Positions 33,194-41,591 of a DNA stretch of 64,000 bases are shown one piece after another. The stretch comes from CF-39 sp031404235 (lineage in GTDB: Bacteria; Chloroflexota; Limnocylindria; P2-11E). The notes beneath the pieces were generated by a model that saw nothing but the letters and a program-made list of their open reading frames with translations, did no database searches and was not told where the DNA came from. Each line of letters opens with the position of its first letter. Position 1 is the stretch's first letter. The position numbers and the translations under genes were made by a program. Location of the stretch: positions 24,058 to 88,057 of the forward strand of contig JANNHF010000143.1 in assembly GCA_031404235.1 (NCBI GenBank), given 5' to 3'.

Positions 33194-34342
33194 GTGCCCG
33201 GATCGTTCCGTATCGCGCGCGTTCTCGGCATCGACATCCGCATACACATCTCCTGGGTGCTGATCTTCTTCCTTGTCCTGCTGTCGCTTGCCGATCAGGT
33301 GTTCCCGGATTGGTACCCCCAGTGGTCCCAGGAGAAGACGTTCGTCGTGTCCGCGGTCGCCGCGCTGCTCTTCTTCACCTCCGTGCTTCTGCACGAGCTG
33401 GCGCACGCTATCGTCGCGCTGCGCTTCAAGATGTCGGTCTCGTCGATCACGCTGTTCCTTCTCGGTGGCGTCGCGAACCTGACGAAGGAGCCGCCCAGCG
33501 CGAGAGCGGAGTTCTTCATGGCCTCGGCCGGGCCCCTGACAAGCCTGGCCATCGGTGGTCTCGCGCTCGTCGTGCAGCAGCTCGTCACCGACAACCTCGT
33601 CCGCGTACCGCAGCTCCAACCCGTCGAGGGAGTCGCGCGGTACCTCGGGTTCATCAACATCGCGGTCGCGCTCTTCAATCTCGTGCCCGGGTTCCCGTTG
33701 GATGGCGGCCGCGTTCTGCGTTCCATCGTCTGGGGATTCCGGCGCGATCGCGCGGCAGCCACGCGCATCGCCGCCCGCGGCGGTCAGCTCGTCGCCGGAC
33801 TCATGGTCGTGTACGCGGTCTCGCGCATCGTCGATGGCGAGGCCTGGGCAGGCCTCTGGATGGGTCTCATCGCGTACTTCTTGTACGGCGCGGCGTCGCA
33901 GGCGCTAGAGCAGGAGCGCGTCACGGCCGCGGTCGGTAGCGTGCGCGTCGGTCAGCTCATGACGACCGAGTTCCGTTCCGCGCCGGCAGGGATCCCGATC
34001 GGGCAGCTCATCCGCGACGTCGTGTTGCCGAACAACCTTCAGGCGATCCCCGTCGTGTCACACGACCGGCTCGTCGGCGTCGTCACGATCGCCGACCTGC
34101 GCAAGGTCGAGCAGGACCAGTGGGCGACGACACCGGTCGATGCGGTGATGACCCCCGTCTCTGAGCTGGCCACTGTCTCGCCGGAGGACGAGCTTGTCGT
34201 TGCTCTCGAGCGCTTCGGCGGTGGCGATCCACCGCTGCTCGCCGTCGTCGATCGCGGATCGCTGGTGGGCGTCCTCTATCGCGAGTCCGTCGCGAGCTAC
34301 GTCCGCATGCGCGAGATGCTGGGCTTCGACGCGCGCCGGTAG
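33194..34342 (+). CDS. site-2-type intramembrane metalloprotease with CBS domains
   Basis: The GTG at 33194, six bases after a TATGCT box, matches the family start (MPGSFRIARVLGIDIRIHIS). The 382-residue protein has several membrane segments, the zinc motif LLHELAHAIVALRF and the second motif NLVPGFPLDGGRVLRS. A C-terminal CBS pair begins near VGQLMTTEFRSAPAGI and includes VDAVMTPVSELATVSPEDEL. Such group III site-2 proteases cleave membrane-bound regulators, with the CBS pair sensing adenine nucleotides. The target is not identified here. Confidence 0.93.
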   Translation: MPGSFRIARVLGIDIRIHISWVLIFFLVLLSLADQVFPDWYPQWSQEKTFVVSAVAALLFFTSVLLHELAHAIVALRFKMSVSSITLFLLGGVANLTKEPPSARAEFFMASAGPLTSLAIGGLALVVQQLVTDNLVRVPQLQPVEGVARYLGFINIAVALFNLVPGFPLDGGRVLRSIVWGFRRDRAAATRIAARGGQLVAGLMVVYAVSRIVDGEAWAGLWMGLIAYFLYGAASQALEQERVTAAVGSVRVGQLMTTEFRSAPAGIPIGQLIRDVVLPNNLQAIPVVSHDRLVGVVTIADLRKVEQDQWATTPVDAVMTPVSELATVSPEDELVVALERFGGGDPPLLAVVDRGSLVGVLYRESVASYVRMREMLGFDARR

Positions 34343-34371
34343 ACCCACGGGGTGATGGTGACGGCGCTCAG

Positions 34372-35268
34372 CTAGATCGCGAGCGCGAGCGCGATCTGCG
34401 CCGCGACGCGCGCGTTCGCGCGTAGCAGGGCCACGTTGGCCGCCAGACTGCGCCCGCCGGTCGCGTCAGCCAGCTGTCCGAGCAGGAACGGCGTGATCGC
34501 GGCGCCGCGAACGCCTTGCCGCTCGGCGGTCTCCAGCGCGCGCGCGACCTCGGCCTCGGCCTCGCGACGGTCGAGCGCGTCCCGGGCCGCGATCGGAACG
34601 ACGATCACGATCCCGGCGCCTCGAGCGAGCTGTTCGCGGGCGACGCGCGCCGCGGCCAGGGCATCGTCGACCCGGTGCGCCAGCGGCAGTCCGCTCGAAC
34701 GCACGTAGAACGCGGGGAGCTCGTCGGTGCCGTAGCCGACGACGGGCACCCCGAGCGTCTCGAGCCGCTCGAGCGTCAGCGCAAGGTCGAGTACCAGCTT
34801 CGCGCCCGCGCACACCACGCAGACGGGGTTGCGCGCGATCGCCTCGAGGTCAGCGGACTCGTCGAAGGAGCGCTCCGCTCCGCGGTGCACGCCGCCGATC
34901 CCGCCCGTGGCCATCACCGCGATGCCTGCGCGCGCCGCGATCTCAACGGTCGCCGCGACGGTCGTGGCGCCGATGCCACGACGCGCAAGCACCGGCGCGA
35001 GGTCGCGCAGCGAGACCTTCGCCACGTCGGGATCCTCCGCGAGCCGCCTCAGCAGCGCATCGTCCGCGCCAACCACGGCCTCGCCGTTCGCGATCGCGAT
35101 CGTGGCCGGCGTCGATCCGAGGCCGCGCACCTCTTCCTCGACCGCGCGTGCGGCCGCGAGGTTCTGGGGGCGGGAAAGGCCATGGGCGATCACCGTGGAT
35201 TCGAGCGCGACCACGGCCCGGCGCGCGGCGATAGCCGCAGCCACCTCCGGGTGGACCGCGAGCTTCAC
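34372..35268 (-). CDS. psuG: pseudouridine-5'-phosphate glycosidase
   Basis: The 298-residue protein matches PsuG: VVALESTVIAHGLSRPQNLA, IANGEAVVGADDALLRRL, KVSLRDLAPVLARRGIGATT, VMATGGIGGVHRGAERSFD and GYGTDELPAFYVRSSGLPL. It splits pseudouridine-5'-phosphate into uracil and ribose-5-phosphate. The GTG start directly abuts the mogA stop, so it is the last gene of the moeA-moaC-mogA unit. No PsuK kinase is adjacent, so the kinase must be elsewhere. Confidence 0.95.
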   Translation of the reverse strand: MKLAVHPEVAAAIAARRAVVALESTVIAHGLSRPQNLAAARAVEEEVRGLGSTPATIAIANGEAVVGADDALLRRLAEDPDVAKVSLRDLAPVLARRGIGATTVAATVEIAARAGIAVMATGGIGGVHRGAERSFDESADLEAIARNPVCVVCAGAKLVLDLALTLERLETLGVPVVGYGTDELPAFYVRSSGLPLAHRVDDALAAARVAREQLARGAGIVIVVPIAARDALDRREAEAEVARALETAERQGVRGAAITPFLLGQLADATGGRSLAANVALLRANARVAAQIALALAI

Positions 35269-35775
35269 CTAAGAGCGGCCGCGTGCGTGGCCGGACTCGC
35301 CGCTGTCGCCGGCGAGGAGCTCGATGGCGTGGGGGAGGACGGGCAGCAGCACCTCGAGCGATTCGCGTACCGCGCGCGGAGAACCCGGCAGGTTCACGAC
35401 GAGCGTCGCGCCGACGGCACCCGCGACGCCGCGCGAGAGCATGCCGTGCGCGGTCTTTTCCAGCGAACGCGCCCTCAGCGCCTCCGCGATCCCCGGGACC
35501 TCCCGGTCGATCACGCGCCGCGTCGCCTCGGGCGTCACGTCGTTCGGCGAGAGACCGGTCCCGCCGCTGGTGAGCACCACATTCGCGCCTGCGCGCACCG
35601 CGCTGAGGATCGCCGTTGCGACGCCGCCGACGTCGTCGGGCACGACATCGGCGTGGACGATCTGGTGGCCGGCGGCGGTGAGGGCGTCACGCATCGCTGG
35701 TCCGCTCTCGTCGGCGCGCTCGCCAGCGGCGCCCCGGGTGCTCACGGTGATGATCGCGGCACGCACGGAGCTCAC
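35269..35775 (-). CDS. molybdopterin adenylyltransferase (MogA/MoaB family)
   Basis: The 168-residue protein has the MPT-binding fold signatures AAIITVSTRGAAGERADESG, VVLTSGGTGLSPNDVTPEA (the S-G-G-T-G loop) and LVVNLPGSPRAVRESLEVLL. It adenylylates molybdopterin before molybdenum insertion by MoeA. It overlaps moaC by four bases. MogA and MoaB cannot be told apart reliably from sequence by eye. Confidence 0.92.
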   Translation of the reverse strand: MSSVRAAIITVSTRGAAGERADESGPAMRDALTAAGHQIVHADVVPDDVGGVATAILSAVRAGANVVLTSGGTGLSPNDVTPEATRRVIDREVPGIAEALRARSLEKTAHGMLSRGVAGAVGATLVVNLPGSPRAVRESLEVLLPVLPHAIELLAGDSGESGHARGRS

Positions 35776-36284
35776 TGCGCGCGGTACTCCCCGCTGCGCC
35801 CGCCGCTTTTCGCAACGAGGCGCACATCGGTGAGCCGAGCGCCGCGCTCGATCGCCTTCAGCATGTCGTACAGCGTGAGGCCCGCGATGGCCACCGCCGT
35901 GAGCGCCTCCATCTCCACGCCGGTCTGCGCCGTCGTCGCGACGGTCGCCTCGATCGCGATGCCCCTCGCCTCGATCGCGAGCTCGACGCTCGCGTGCGTG
36001 ATCGGCAGCGGGTGCGCCAGCGGGATCAGCTCAGACGTCCGCTTTGCTGCCATGATGCCGGCGACGCGCGCGCTTGCGAGCACGTCGCCCTTCGGCGTCC
36101 GTCCATCGCGTACCAGCGCGAGCGTCTCTGATGACAGCACGAGCATGCCGCGCGCGGTCGCGCGCCGCTCGGTCACAGCCTTCGCGCCGACGTCCACCAT
36201 GCGCGCTGCGCCGCGCTCGTCGACGTGCGTGAGCGTCTTGCTCGCGCGCGTCCGTGGCGCGGATGCACGCTTGCGAGCCGGCAC
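35772..36284 (-). CDS. moaC: cyclic pyranopterin monophosphate synthase
   Basis: The 170-residue protein contains THVDERGAARMVDVG, GDVLASARVAGIMAAKRTSE, LIPLAHPLPITHASVEL, TGVEMEALTAVAIAGLTLYDM and LVAKSGGRSGEY, the full MoaC set including the active-site lysine/histidine regions. With MoaA it converts GTP to cyclic pyranopterin. A basic N-terminal extension of about 15 residues (RKRASAPRTRASK) is unusual but harmless. It starts one base before the moeA stop. Confidence 0.97.
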   Translation of the reverse strand: MPARKRASAPRTRASKTLTHVDERGAARMVDVGAKAVTERRATARGMLVLSSETLALVRDGRTPKGDVLASARVAGIMAAKRTSELIPLAHPLPITHASVELAIEARGIAIEATVATTAQTGVEMEALTAVAIAGLTLYDMLKAIERGARLTDVRLVAKSGGRSGEYRAQ

Positions 36285-36285
36285 T

Positions 36286-37536
36286 CTAGTGATCCTCCGG
36301 TCGGTCCGTCAGTAGAACGCTGACGCTGTCGCCTGGTCCTACCGACGAAGTCGCTTCGGGTATGTCGATGAGGCAGTTCGCCAGGGACATCGAGCGCAGG
36401 ATGCCGGAGCCCTGCGGACCCGTCGACCGCACGGCCCCCTGGCTCTCGTCGTAGATCCCGCGCGCGAACGTTCGAAGGCCGCTCGGCTTGTCGATCCGGT
36501 CGAGCAGGCGTGCCGTCACCCGCGGACGGTGGAGTTTGGTCCGCCCGGCCATCTTCAAGAGCGCGGGCCGTACGAAGATCTCGAACGTGAGCAGCGCGGA
36601 CACCGGATTGCCGGGTAGGCCGAAGATCGGAACGGCGCCGCGCTTGGTGCGGAGCTCGCCGAACGCGAGCGGGCGGCCGGGGCGGATCGCGATCGACCAG
36701 AAGTCCATCTCTCCCATCGCGTTCACGACGGGCTTCAGGTGGTCGTGGTCGCCGACCGACACGCCGCCGCTGGTCACGACGACATCGCCAAAGGCCGCGT
36801 TGCCGAGCGCGTGGCGAAGGTCGTCGGCCGAGTCGCGGGCGATGCCGATGTCGAACGCCGCGCAACCGGCCGCTCGGACCGCGGCCACGAGCGAATAGCG
36901 GTTCGCATCACGGATCTGGCCTGGGCCGGGCTGCTCACCGATCTCCACGAGCTCGTCGCCAGTGGAGAGCACCGCGACGTTGGGGCGACGGACGACGTTC
37001 ACCTTCGCGCGACCGATCGAAGCAAGCACCCCGATCTCCGCGTGCCTCAGTGCCGTGCCGCGTGCGAGGACGGTCTCGCCCCGATGCAGATCCTCGCCGG
37101 CCTGCCGGACCGCGACCCCCTGTGGCGTGGCCGCGTGGATCGTCATGACGTCGGAGCCGTTGTCGGTGTCCTCGACGCGCACGACCGTATCCGCGCCGTC
37201 GGGCATCGGGGCGCCGGTCATGATGCGCATCGCCTCCCGCGGCCCGATGGGGCGGTCAGGCATCGAGCCGGCCGAGACCACGCCGACGACGCGGAGCAAC
37301 GCGCCTGGCTCGCGCACATCCGCTCCGCGCACCGCGTAGCCGTCCATCGCCGAATTGCGGAACGGCGGCACGTCGCGATCGGCGACCGCGTCGTCGGTGA
37401 GGACCGCGCCCAGCGCGTCGAGAAGCCCGACCTCCGTTGGCTCGAGGAGCGCGATCCGCGCGAGGATGCGCTCCAGGGCCTCATCGACGCTGAGCGTCGA
37501 GACCGCGGCGCGCGCTGCGCTGGGACTGGTGGGCAT
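36286..37536 (-). CDS. moeA: molybdopterin molybdotransferase MoeA
   Basis: The 416-residue protein has the MoeA layout: VDEALERILARI, VPPFRNSAMDGYAVRGADV, RIMTGAPMPDGADTVVRVED, VVTSGGVSVGDHDHLKPVV, FGLPGNPVSALLTFEIF and a C-terminal beta domain. It inserts molybdate into adenylated molybdopterin. It is the first gene of the minus-strand Moco operon, divergent from the molybdenum-responsive regulator and modABC. Confidence 0.97.
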   Translation of the reverse strand: MPTSPSAARAAVSTLSVDEALERILARIALLEPTEVGLLDALGAVLTDDAVADRDVPPFRNSAMDGYAVRGADVREPGALLRVVGVVSAGSMPDRPIGPREAMRIMTGAPMPDGADTVVRVEDTDNGSDVMTIHAATPQGVAVRQAGEDLHRGETVLARGTALRHAEIGVLASIGRAKVNVVRRPNVAVLSTGDELVEIGEQPGPGQIRDANRYSLVAAVRAAGCAAFDIGIARDSADDLRHALGNAAFGDVVVTSGGVSVGDHDHLKPVVNAMGEMDFWSIAIRPGRPLAFGELRTKRGAVPIFGLPGNPVSALLTFEIFVRPALLKMAGRTKLHRPRVTARLLDRIDKPSGLRTFARGIYDESQGAVRSTGPQGSGILRSMSLANCLIDIPEATSSVGPGDSVSVLLTDRPEDH

Positions 37537-37614
37537 CGCCAGGAGTCTAGGAGCGATAGTCGGCGGGCCGACTGCGGGGTCGCTGAGCCTCGGTCAGCGT
37601 CGGACCAGGCATCC

Positions 37615-37633
37615 TATGTGGTATACCTACATA
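37615..37633 (+). promoter_or_regulatory. inverted repeat at the start of the HTH-Mop regulator, likely operator
   Basis: TATGT, GGTATACC and ACATA form an almost perfect palindrome broken by one extra T. It lies in the short spacer between moeA and the HTH-Mop regulator, overlapping a TATACC -10-like box. By position it is a good candidate for a molybdenum-responsive operator that controls the regulator with modABC, and perhaps moeA too. Confidence 0.55.
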
Positions 37634-37636
37634 TTC

Positions 37637-38086
37637 GTGGCAAAACAGCGGCAGGTACCTAAGGATGGTGCACTCCGGGTGGGCGAGGCAGCCGGGGTCT
37701 TGGGCATCTCGGTCGACACGCTGCGCCGCTGGGCCGCATCGGGTGAGGTCAAGGTGCGGCGCTCGCCAGGCGGGCAGCGGCTCGTCCCGCTCCCCGAGCT
37801 GCGTCGCCTCCAAGCTTCGCGCAAGCGCGAGGGTCACGAGCGACCGATCGTCGCGCAGTCCGCGCGCAACCGTTTCGCGGGGATCGTGACGCGCGTCGAG
37901 AAGGACCGTGTCGCTGCGGTCGTCGAGGTCCAGGCAGGTCCGCATCGGCTGGTCAGCCTCATGACGGCCGAAGCGGCTCAGGAGCTCGGGCTGCGGCCGG
38001 GCGTCGCCGTCGTGTGCGCCGTGAAGTCGACGAACGTGGTCGTGGAGATCGCCCAACGCTCCCGTTCATCGAGCGATCGCGAGTAG
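37637..38086 (+). CDS. HTH-Mop molybdenum-responsive transcriptional regulator
   Basis: Start GTG at 37637 is favoured because the inverted repeat then lies just upstream. ATG at 37616 would place the repeat inside the gene. The product (149 residues) has a MerR/excisionase-like HTH (LRVGEAAGVLGISVDTLRRW, VRRSPGGQRLVPLPELRRL). After a linker comes a Mop/TOBE domain (RNRFAGIVTRVEKDRVAAVV, LGLRPGVAVVCAVKSTNVVV), the molybdate-binding fold also found in ModE. It sits 11 bp before modA and probably reports cellular molybdate. Confidence 0.85.
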   Translation: MAKQRQVPKDGALRVGEAAGVLGISVDTLRRWAASGEVKVRRSPGGQRLVPLPELRRLQASRKREGHERPIVAQSARNRFAGIVTRVEKDRVAAVVEVQAGPHRLVSLMTAEAAQELGLRPGVAVVCAVKSTNVVVEIAQRSRSSSDRE

Positions 38087-38097
38087 GCCGAGCTCGG

Positions 38098-38889
38098 ATG
38101 CGCAGATCACTGGTGCTCATCGCTGCCACCCTGGTCCTCGCTGGTTGTGGCCGAGCCGCGCCGAGCACGGTCATTCCCAGCGCGTCGCCATCTCCCGAGA
38201 GCGAGCTCCTCGTCTTCGCCGCCTCGGACCTCCAGTTCGCTCTTGCGGAGGTGTCGAACGCGTTCGCTGCCGCCGGGCATCCCAAGCCGACGATCAGCTT
38301 TGGATCGACCGGGACGCTCAGCCAACAGATCGAGAACGGAGCGCCTGCGGACGTGTTCTTCGCCGCGGACGAGGCCTACCTGATCGGGCTTGAGCAGAAA
38401 GCCCTCGTCCTGGCGGGCACCCGTCAGCTCTACGCGATCGGAAGGATCGTTCTCGTCGAGCGCACCGGACTGCCGCCGGTCACGACGCTCGAGGATCTCG
38501 GTCGCTCCGATGTTGGCAGGATCGCCATCGCGAATCCGGATCACGCGCCGTACGGCCGTGCGGCGCGTGATGCGATGATGCGCGTCGGTCTGTGGCCAAC
38601 GCTTCAGCCAAGGCTCGTGCTCGGCGAGAATGTCTCACAGGCCTTTCAGTTCGTACGGACAGGGAACGCGGACGCGGGCGTCGTCGCACTCTCGCTGGCC
38701 ATCGGAACGCCGGGGACCCGGTACTCCGTCGTCGATGGTGCGCTCCACGACCCGATCGTGCAGTCCGCCGGAGTGCTCGCACGCACGCGTCAGTCCGCCT
38801 CGGCGCGCGATCTCCTTGCGTTCGTGAACGGTCCCTTCGGACGGCCGATCATGAAGAAGTACGGCTTCACGCTTCCCGGCGAAGGCTAG
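38098..38889 (+). CDS. modA: molybdate ABC transporter substrate-binding lipoprotein
   Basis: The ATG at 38098 gives a clean lipoprotein signal, RRSLVLIAATLVLAGCG, with the lipobox LAGC. The mature protein (263 residues in total) has ModA motifs: LLVFAASDLQFALAEVSNAF, ISFGSTGTLSQQIENGAPAD, VFFAADEAYL and a C-terminal LLAFVNGPFGRPIMKKYGF. It captures molybdate or tungstate outside the membrane and delivers it to ModB. The gene is followed two bases later by modB. Confidence 0.95.
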   Translation: MRRSLVLIAATLVLAGCGRAAPSTVIPSASPSPESELLVFAASDLQFALAEVSNAFAAAGHPKPTISFGSTGTLSQQIENGAPADVFFAADEAYLIGLEQKALVLAGTRQLYAIGRIVLVERTGLPPVTTLEDLGRSDVGRIAIANPDHAPYGRAARDAMMRVGLWPTLQPRLVLGENVSQAFQFVRTGNADAGVVALSLAIGTPGTRYSVVDGALHDPIVQSAGVLARTRQSASARDLLAFVNGPFGRPIMKKYGFTLPGEG

Positions 38890-38891
38890 AC

Positions 38892-39551
38892 GTGGATCTG
38901 GCACCACTCGCGCTCTCGCTGCGGGTCGCAGCGGTGGCCACCGCGTTCGGGATCGCCGTCGGTGTGCCGCTCGCCTGGGTTCTCGCACGGAAGAGCTTTC
39001 CCGGTCGCGACGTCATCTCCGTGCTCATCGTCCTTCCGATGGTCCTGCCGCCAACTGTGCTCGGTTATGGATTGCTCGTCCTGCTCGGTCGGCAAGGTCC
39101 TGTCGACCCCGCGATACAGGCGGTGTTCGGCGAGGGTCTGGTGTTCACGCCCGCCGCGGCGGTCGTCGCGGCCTTCGTTGCCGCGACCCCCTTTCTCATA
39201 CGGGCGGCGCAGGGCGGCTTCGAACAGCTCGACGTCGCGTATGAGGAGGCCGCGCGCACCCTTGGCCGCCGCGAGTTCGCCATCTTCCTGACCGTCACGG
39301 CACCACTCGCGTGGCGGGGGATCGCCGCCGGCATCGCTCTCTGCTTTGCGCGCGCGATCGGCGAGTTCGGCGCGACGCTGATGCTCGCGGGCAACATCCC
39401 GGGGCGCACGCAGACCGCGAGCATCGCGATCTACGACGCCGTGCAATCGGGTCGGCTTGAGCAGGCCACCACCATGGCGCTCGCGCTCGGCATCGTTGCG
39501 GGTGCCGTGCTGTTCCTGCTCGCGCGTGTCGGACGAGGAGCTCGCTGGTGA
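38892..39551 (+). CDS. modB: molybdate ABC transporter permease
   Basis: The GTG at 38892, two bases after the modA stop, gives a 219-residue permease with about five to six membrane segments. It has the EAA loop AYEEAARTLGRREFAIFLTV and the TLGRREF/GEFGATLML motifs of ModB. It forms the channel for molybdate. Its stop overlaps the GTG start of modC (GTGA). Confidence 0.95.
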   Translation: MDLAPLALSLRVAAVATAFGIAVGVPLAWVLARKSFPGRDVISVLIVLPMVLPPTVLGYGLLVLLGRQGPVDPAIQAVFGEGLVFTPAAAVVAAFVAATPFLIRAAQGGFEQLDVAYEEAARTLGRREFAIFLTVTAPLAWRGIAAGIALCFARAIGEFGATLMLAGNIPGRTQTASIAIYDAVQSGRLEQATTMALALGIVAGAVLFLLARVGRGARW

Positions 39552-40249
39552 TCATCACCGTCGATGTCCGGCGCACACTCGGTCCGTTCCATCTGAAGGT
39601 CGCCTTCGCCGCTCCGGCCGGGATCACTGCGTTGTTCGGTCCGTCCGGATCCGGCAAGACGCTCACGCTTCGCTGCGTCGCCGGACTGCTCAGGCCGGAG
39701 CGCGGCCGCGTGGCGCTCGGACAGCGCGTTCTGTACGACGGCGCCTTGGGCGTCGATCTCGCGACACGCGACAGGCGGATCGGCTACGTCTTCCAGCATT
39801 ACGCGCTCTTCCCGCATCTCAGCGCCTCTGCCAACATCGGGTACGGGCTGCACGATGCTTCGCCCGCGGATCGATCGGCACGCGTGAAGGAGCTGCTGGA
39901 GATGGTCGGTCTCGCTGACTTCGCGGAGCGGCATCCTCACCAGCTCTCCGGCGGCCAGCAGCAGCGCGTGGCGCTCGCGCGGGCCCTCGCACCCCGTCCG
40001 GATCTCGTCCTCCTCGACGAGCCCTTTGCGGCGATCGACTCGTTCGTGCGCGATCACCTGCGCGAACAGCTGCGCGCGATCCATGCGCGCACGCAGGTCC
40101 CGATGATCCTCGTCACCCACGATGTCGCCGACGTCCGACGCTTGGCCGACACCGTGGTGCTGTACGGCCACGGAGCGGTCCTCGAGGTCGGAGCCACCGA
40201 TGACGTGCTGGCCAGGCGCGAGGTCCAGACCGCGGCCTACCCTGCGTAA
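39548..40249 (+). CDS. modC: molybdate ABC transporter ATPase, short form without Mop domain
   Basis: The 233-residue ATPase has Walker A FGPSGSGKTLTLR, the Q-loop in GYVFQHYALFPHLSA, the signature LSGGQQQRVALARALA, Walker B LVLLDEPFAAID and the H-loop LVTHD. It ends after the nucleotide-binding domain and so lacks the C-terminal Mop regulatory domain of longer ModC proteins (about 350 residues). The Mop function may instead lie in the HTH-Mop protein of the same operon. Confidence 0.95.
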   Translation: MIITVDVRRTLGPFHLKVAFAAPAGITALFGPSGSGKTLTLRCVAGLLRPERGRVALGQRVLYDGALGVDLATRDRRIGYVFQHYALFPHLSASANIGYGLHDASPADRSARVKELLEMVGLADFAERHPHQLSGGQQQRVALARALAPRPDLVLLDEPFAAIDSFVRDHLREQLRAIHARTQVPMILVTHDVADVRRLADTVVLYGHGAVLEVGATDDVLARREVQTAAYPA

Positions 40250-40379
40250 GACCAGGATGGCGAGCGCATCGGAAGACCGGCGGACGAATCGCACGCGATC
40301 GCGATGCTAACCACACGTTCCGGACGCGCGCACCAGGCGCAGCTCTCTGAATTACAGTGACCGCGGGGCCGTCATCAAC

Positions 40380-40547
40380 GTGCCCATCGTCGACGACCAT
40401 CTCGCCGTTGCCGAAAGCCTGCAAGCTCTTCTCTCGCAGCAGGCCGATCTGGACGTCGGTGAGGTGGCCACGAACGGCGACGCCGCGCTCCGGTGCGCGG
40501 CCCGGCGAGCGCACCGAGAACGATCGCGCAACTCGCGCAGCAGCTAG
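40380..40547 (+). pseudogene. N-terminal fragment of a NarL-type response regulator receiver domain
   Basis: A short frame reads VPIVDDHLAVAESLQALLSQ, then LDVGEVATNGDAALRCAARR, and stops at 40545-40547. This is the first third of a NarL/LuxR-type receiver: the acidic pair and the G-x-A-L helix are present, but the phosphoacceptor aspartate region and DNA-binding domain are gone. It looks like the remains of a response regulator truncated by deletion or frameshift. The rest of 40250-40543 holds no other gene I can support. Confidence 0.6.
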
Positions 40548-41389
40548 GCCGCCGGCCGCCGCCCCACGTCGTCGCGCGCGAGTGCGTCCTGAGCGATACG
40601 CAGTACCGCACCGGTCGTCACGAGATTTGGGCTCCAGGTGGCATGACCGATCCGAACGTTCCACCGCGCGCCCGCGAAGGCGCGCACGCTGACAGTCATG
40701 GTTCGCAGCAGCTCATCGAGTCGTGCTCGAAGGAGGGTCGCGCCGCGAGCGCCACGTCCTTCATCGCCGACGATCGGGGCGACGAGCGCGACGCCGCAGT
40801 CGCCGTAGCGGAAGGCACTCGCGTCTCCACCAAAGAGCGTCGACGCGCCGCCGAGCGTGGCGCGGATGCAGCGATGCACGATCGCGCGCCGCGTTGCTTC
40901 CGACGATGCGTCCACATCCGCGACGCCCAAGACGAGCGAGAACGGTCGGCCCCCGTCGCGGGCATTGGCCACGCACTCGCGGAGCGCGGCGACCAGCACG
41001 CGATCGAGGTACGACTCAGCGACGGCCGCGGCGCGATACGCCACCGCCGGAGCCTCCGCGAGCACCGCGGCTGGACGCGGTCCAGGCTCCGGCTCCGCGA
41101 TGAGTCGCAGGACGGTAGGGATGACCGCCCGCCAGCGTTCCCGCTCGGCGAGGCGTTCCGCCGCGCCGAGCGATGTGAGCGCGACCGCTGCCTCGGGCGC
41201 GGGAACGAGGTGGCCCCCTTCGAGCAGGGATTGGAGCGCGCGGCCGAACGCGCCGCTCGCGAGCGGGAGGCGTTCCGCGGAGATCGCGGCGAGCAGCGTC
41301 GCTGGCCGCGCGGTCGTCAACGCGAGCGACTCGAGGAGATAGAGGCGGTAGAAAGAGGTCGCGAGGCCGGTCGCGGATGGGCGGACCAC
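40544..41389 (-). CDS. PadR-like winged helix fused to a degenerate GGDEF domain
   Basis: The GTG at 41389 has a textbook GGAGG six bases upstream. The 281-residue product starts with a winged-helix region (TSFYRLYLLESLALTTARPA, LQSLLEGGHLVPAP, ALTSLGAAERLAERERW) like PadR regulators. The C-terminal half follows the GGDEF fold (LDRVLVAALRECVANARDGG, FSLVLGVADVDASS, FRYGDCGVALVAPI), but the GGDEF loop reads YGDCG and the substrate residues are lost. It is probably a catalytically dead nucleotide-sensing or dimerisation domain on a transcription factor. The fold assignment is by pattern only. Confidence 0.6.
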   Translation of the reverse strand: MVRPSATGLATSFYRLYLLESLALTTARPATLLAAISAERLPLASGAFGRALQSLLEGGHLVPAPEAAVALTSLGAAERLAERERWRAVIPTVLRLIAEPEPGPRPAAVLAEAPAVAYRAAAVAESYLDRVLVAALRECVANARDGGRPFSLVLGVADVDASSEATRRAIVHRCIRATLGGASTLFGGDASAFRYGDCGVALVAPIVGDEGRGARGATLLRARLDELLRTMTVSVRAFAGARWNVRIGHATWSPNLVTTGAVLRIAQDALARDDVGRRPAA

Positions 41390-41438
41390 TGGCTACCTCC
41401 GCATGAGACTCGTCAGTGGTACGGCCCGCCCTTGCCGA

Positions 41439-41591
41439 CCACAAGTTCTCCGCGAGCATGCTCTCGACCGCAGCGAGCAGCGAGTCAGGCGTGAACGGTT
41501 TGTGAACGACGGGTCCGTCGATCCGGAGCGCCGCGGTCTGCAGCTCGTCGCTGTAGCCGGTCACGTACACGACGCGCACATGCAGACGTGT
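41439..41591 (-). pseudogene. C-terminal fragment of a response regulator receiver domain
   Basis: Minus-strand sequence encodes VVYVTGYSDELQTAALRIDG, then PVVHKPFTPDSLLAAVESML, the last third of a CheY-like receiver, with the conserved T/S and K-P-F motifs intact. An in-frame TAA lies just upstream (41594-41592) and no N-terminal half is visible between it and 41706, so the gene is truncated. It precedes the PadR-GGDEF gene on the same strand. The interval 41390-41706 holds nothing else I can support. Confidence 0.6.

Noticed and set aside
34516..36315. A 599-residue plus-strand open frame
   Set aside because: It lies opposite psuG, mogA and moaC, which are unmistakable, and has a shadow-type composition.
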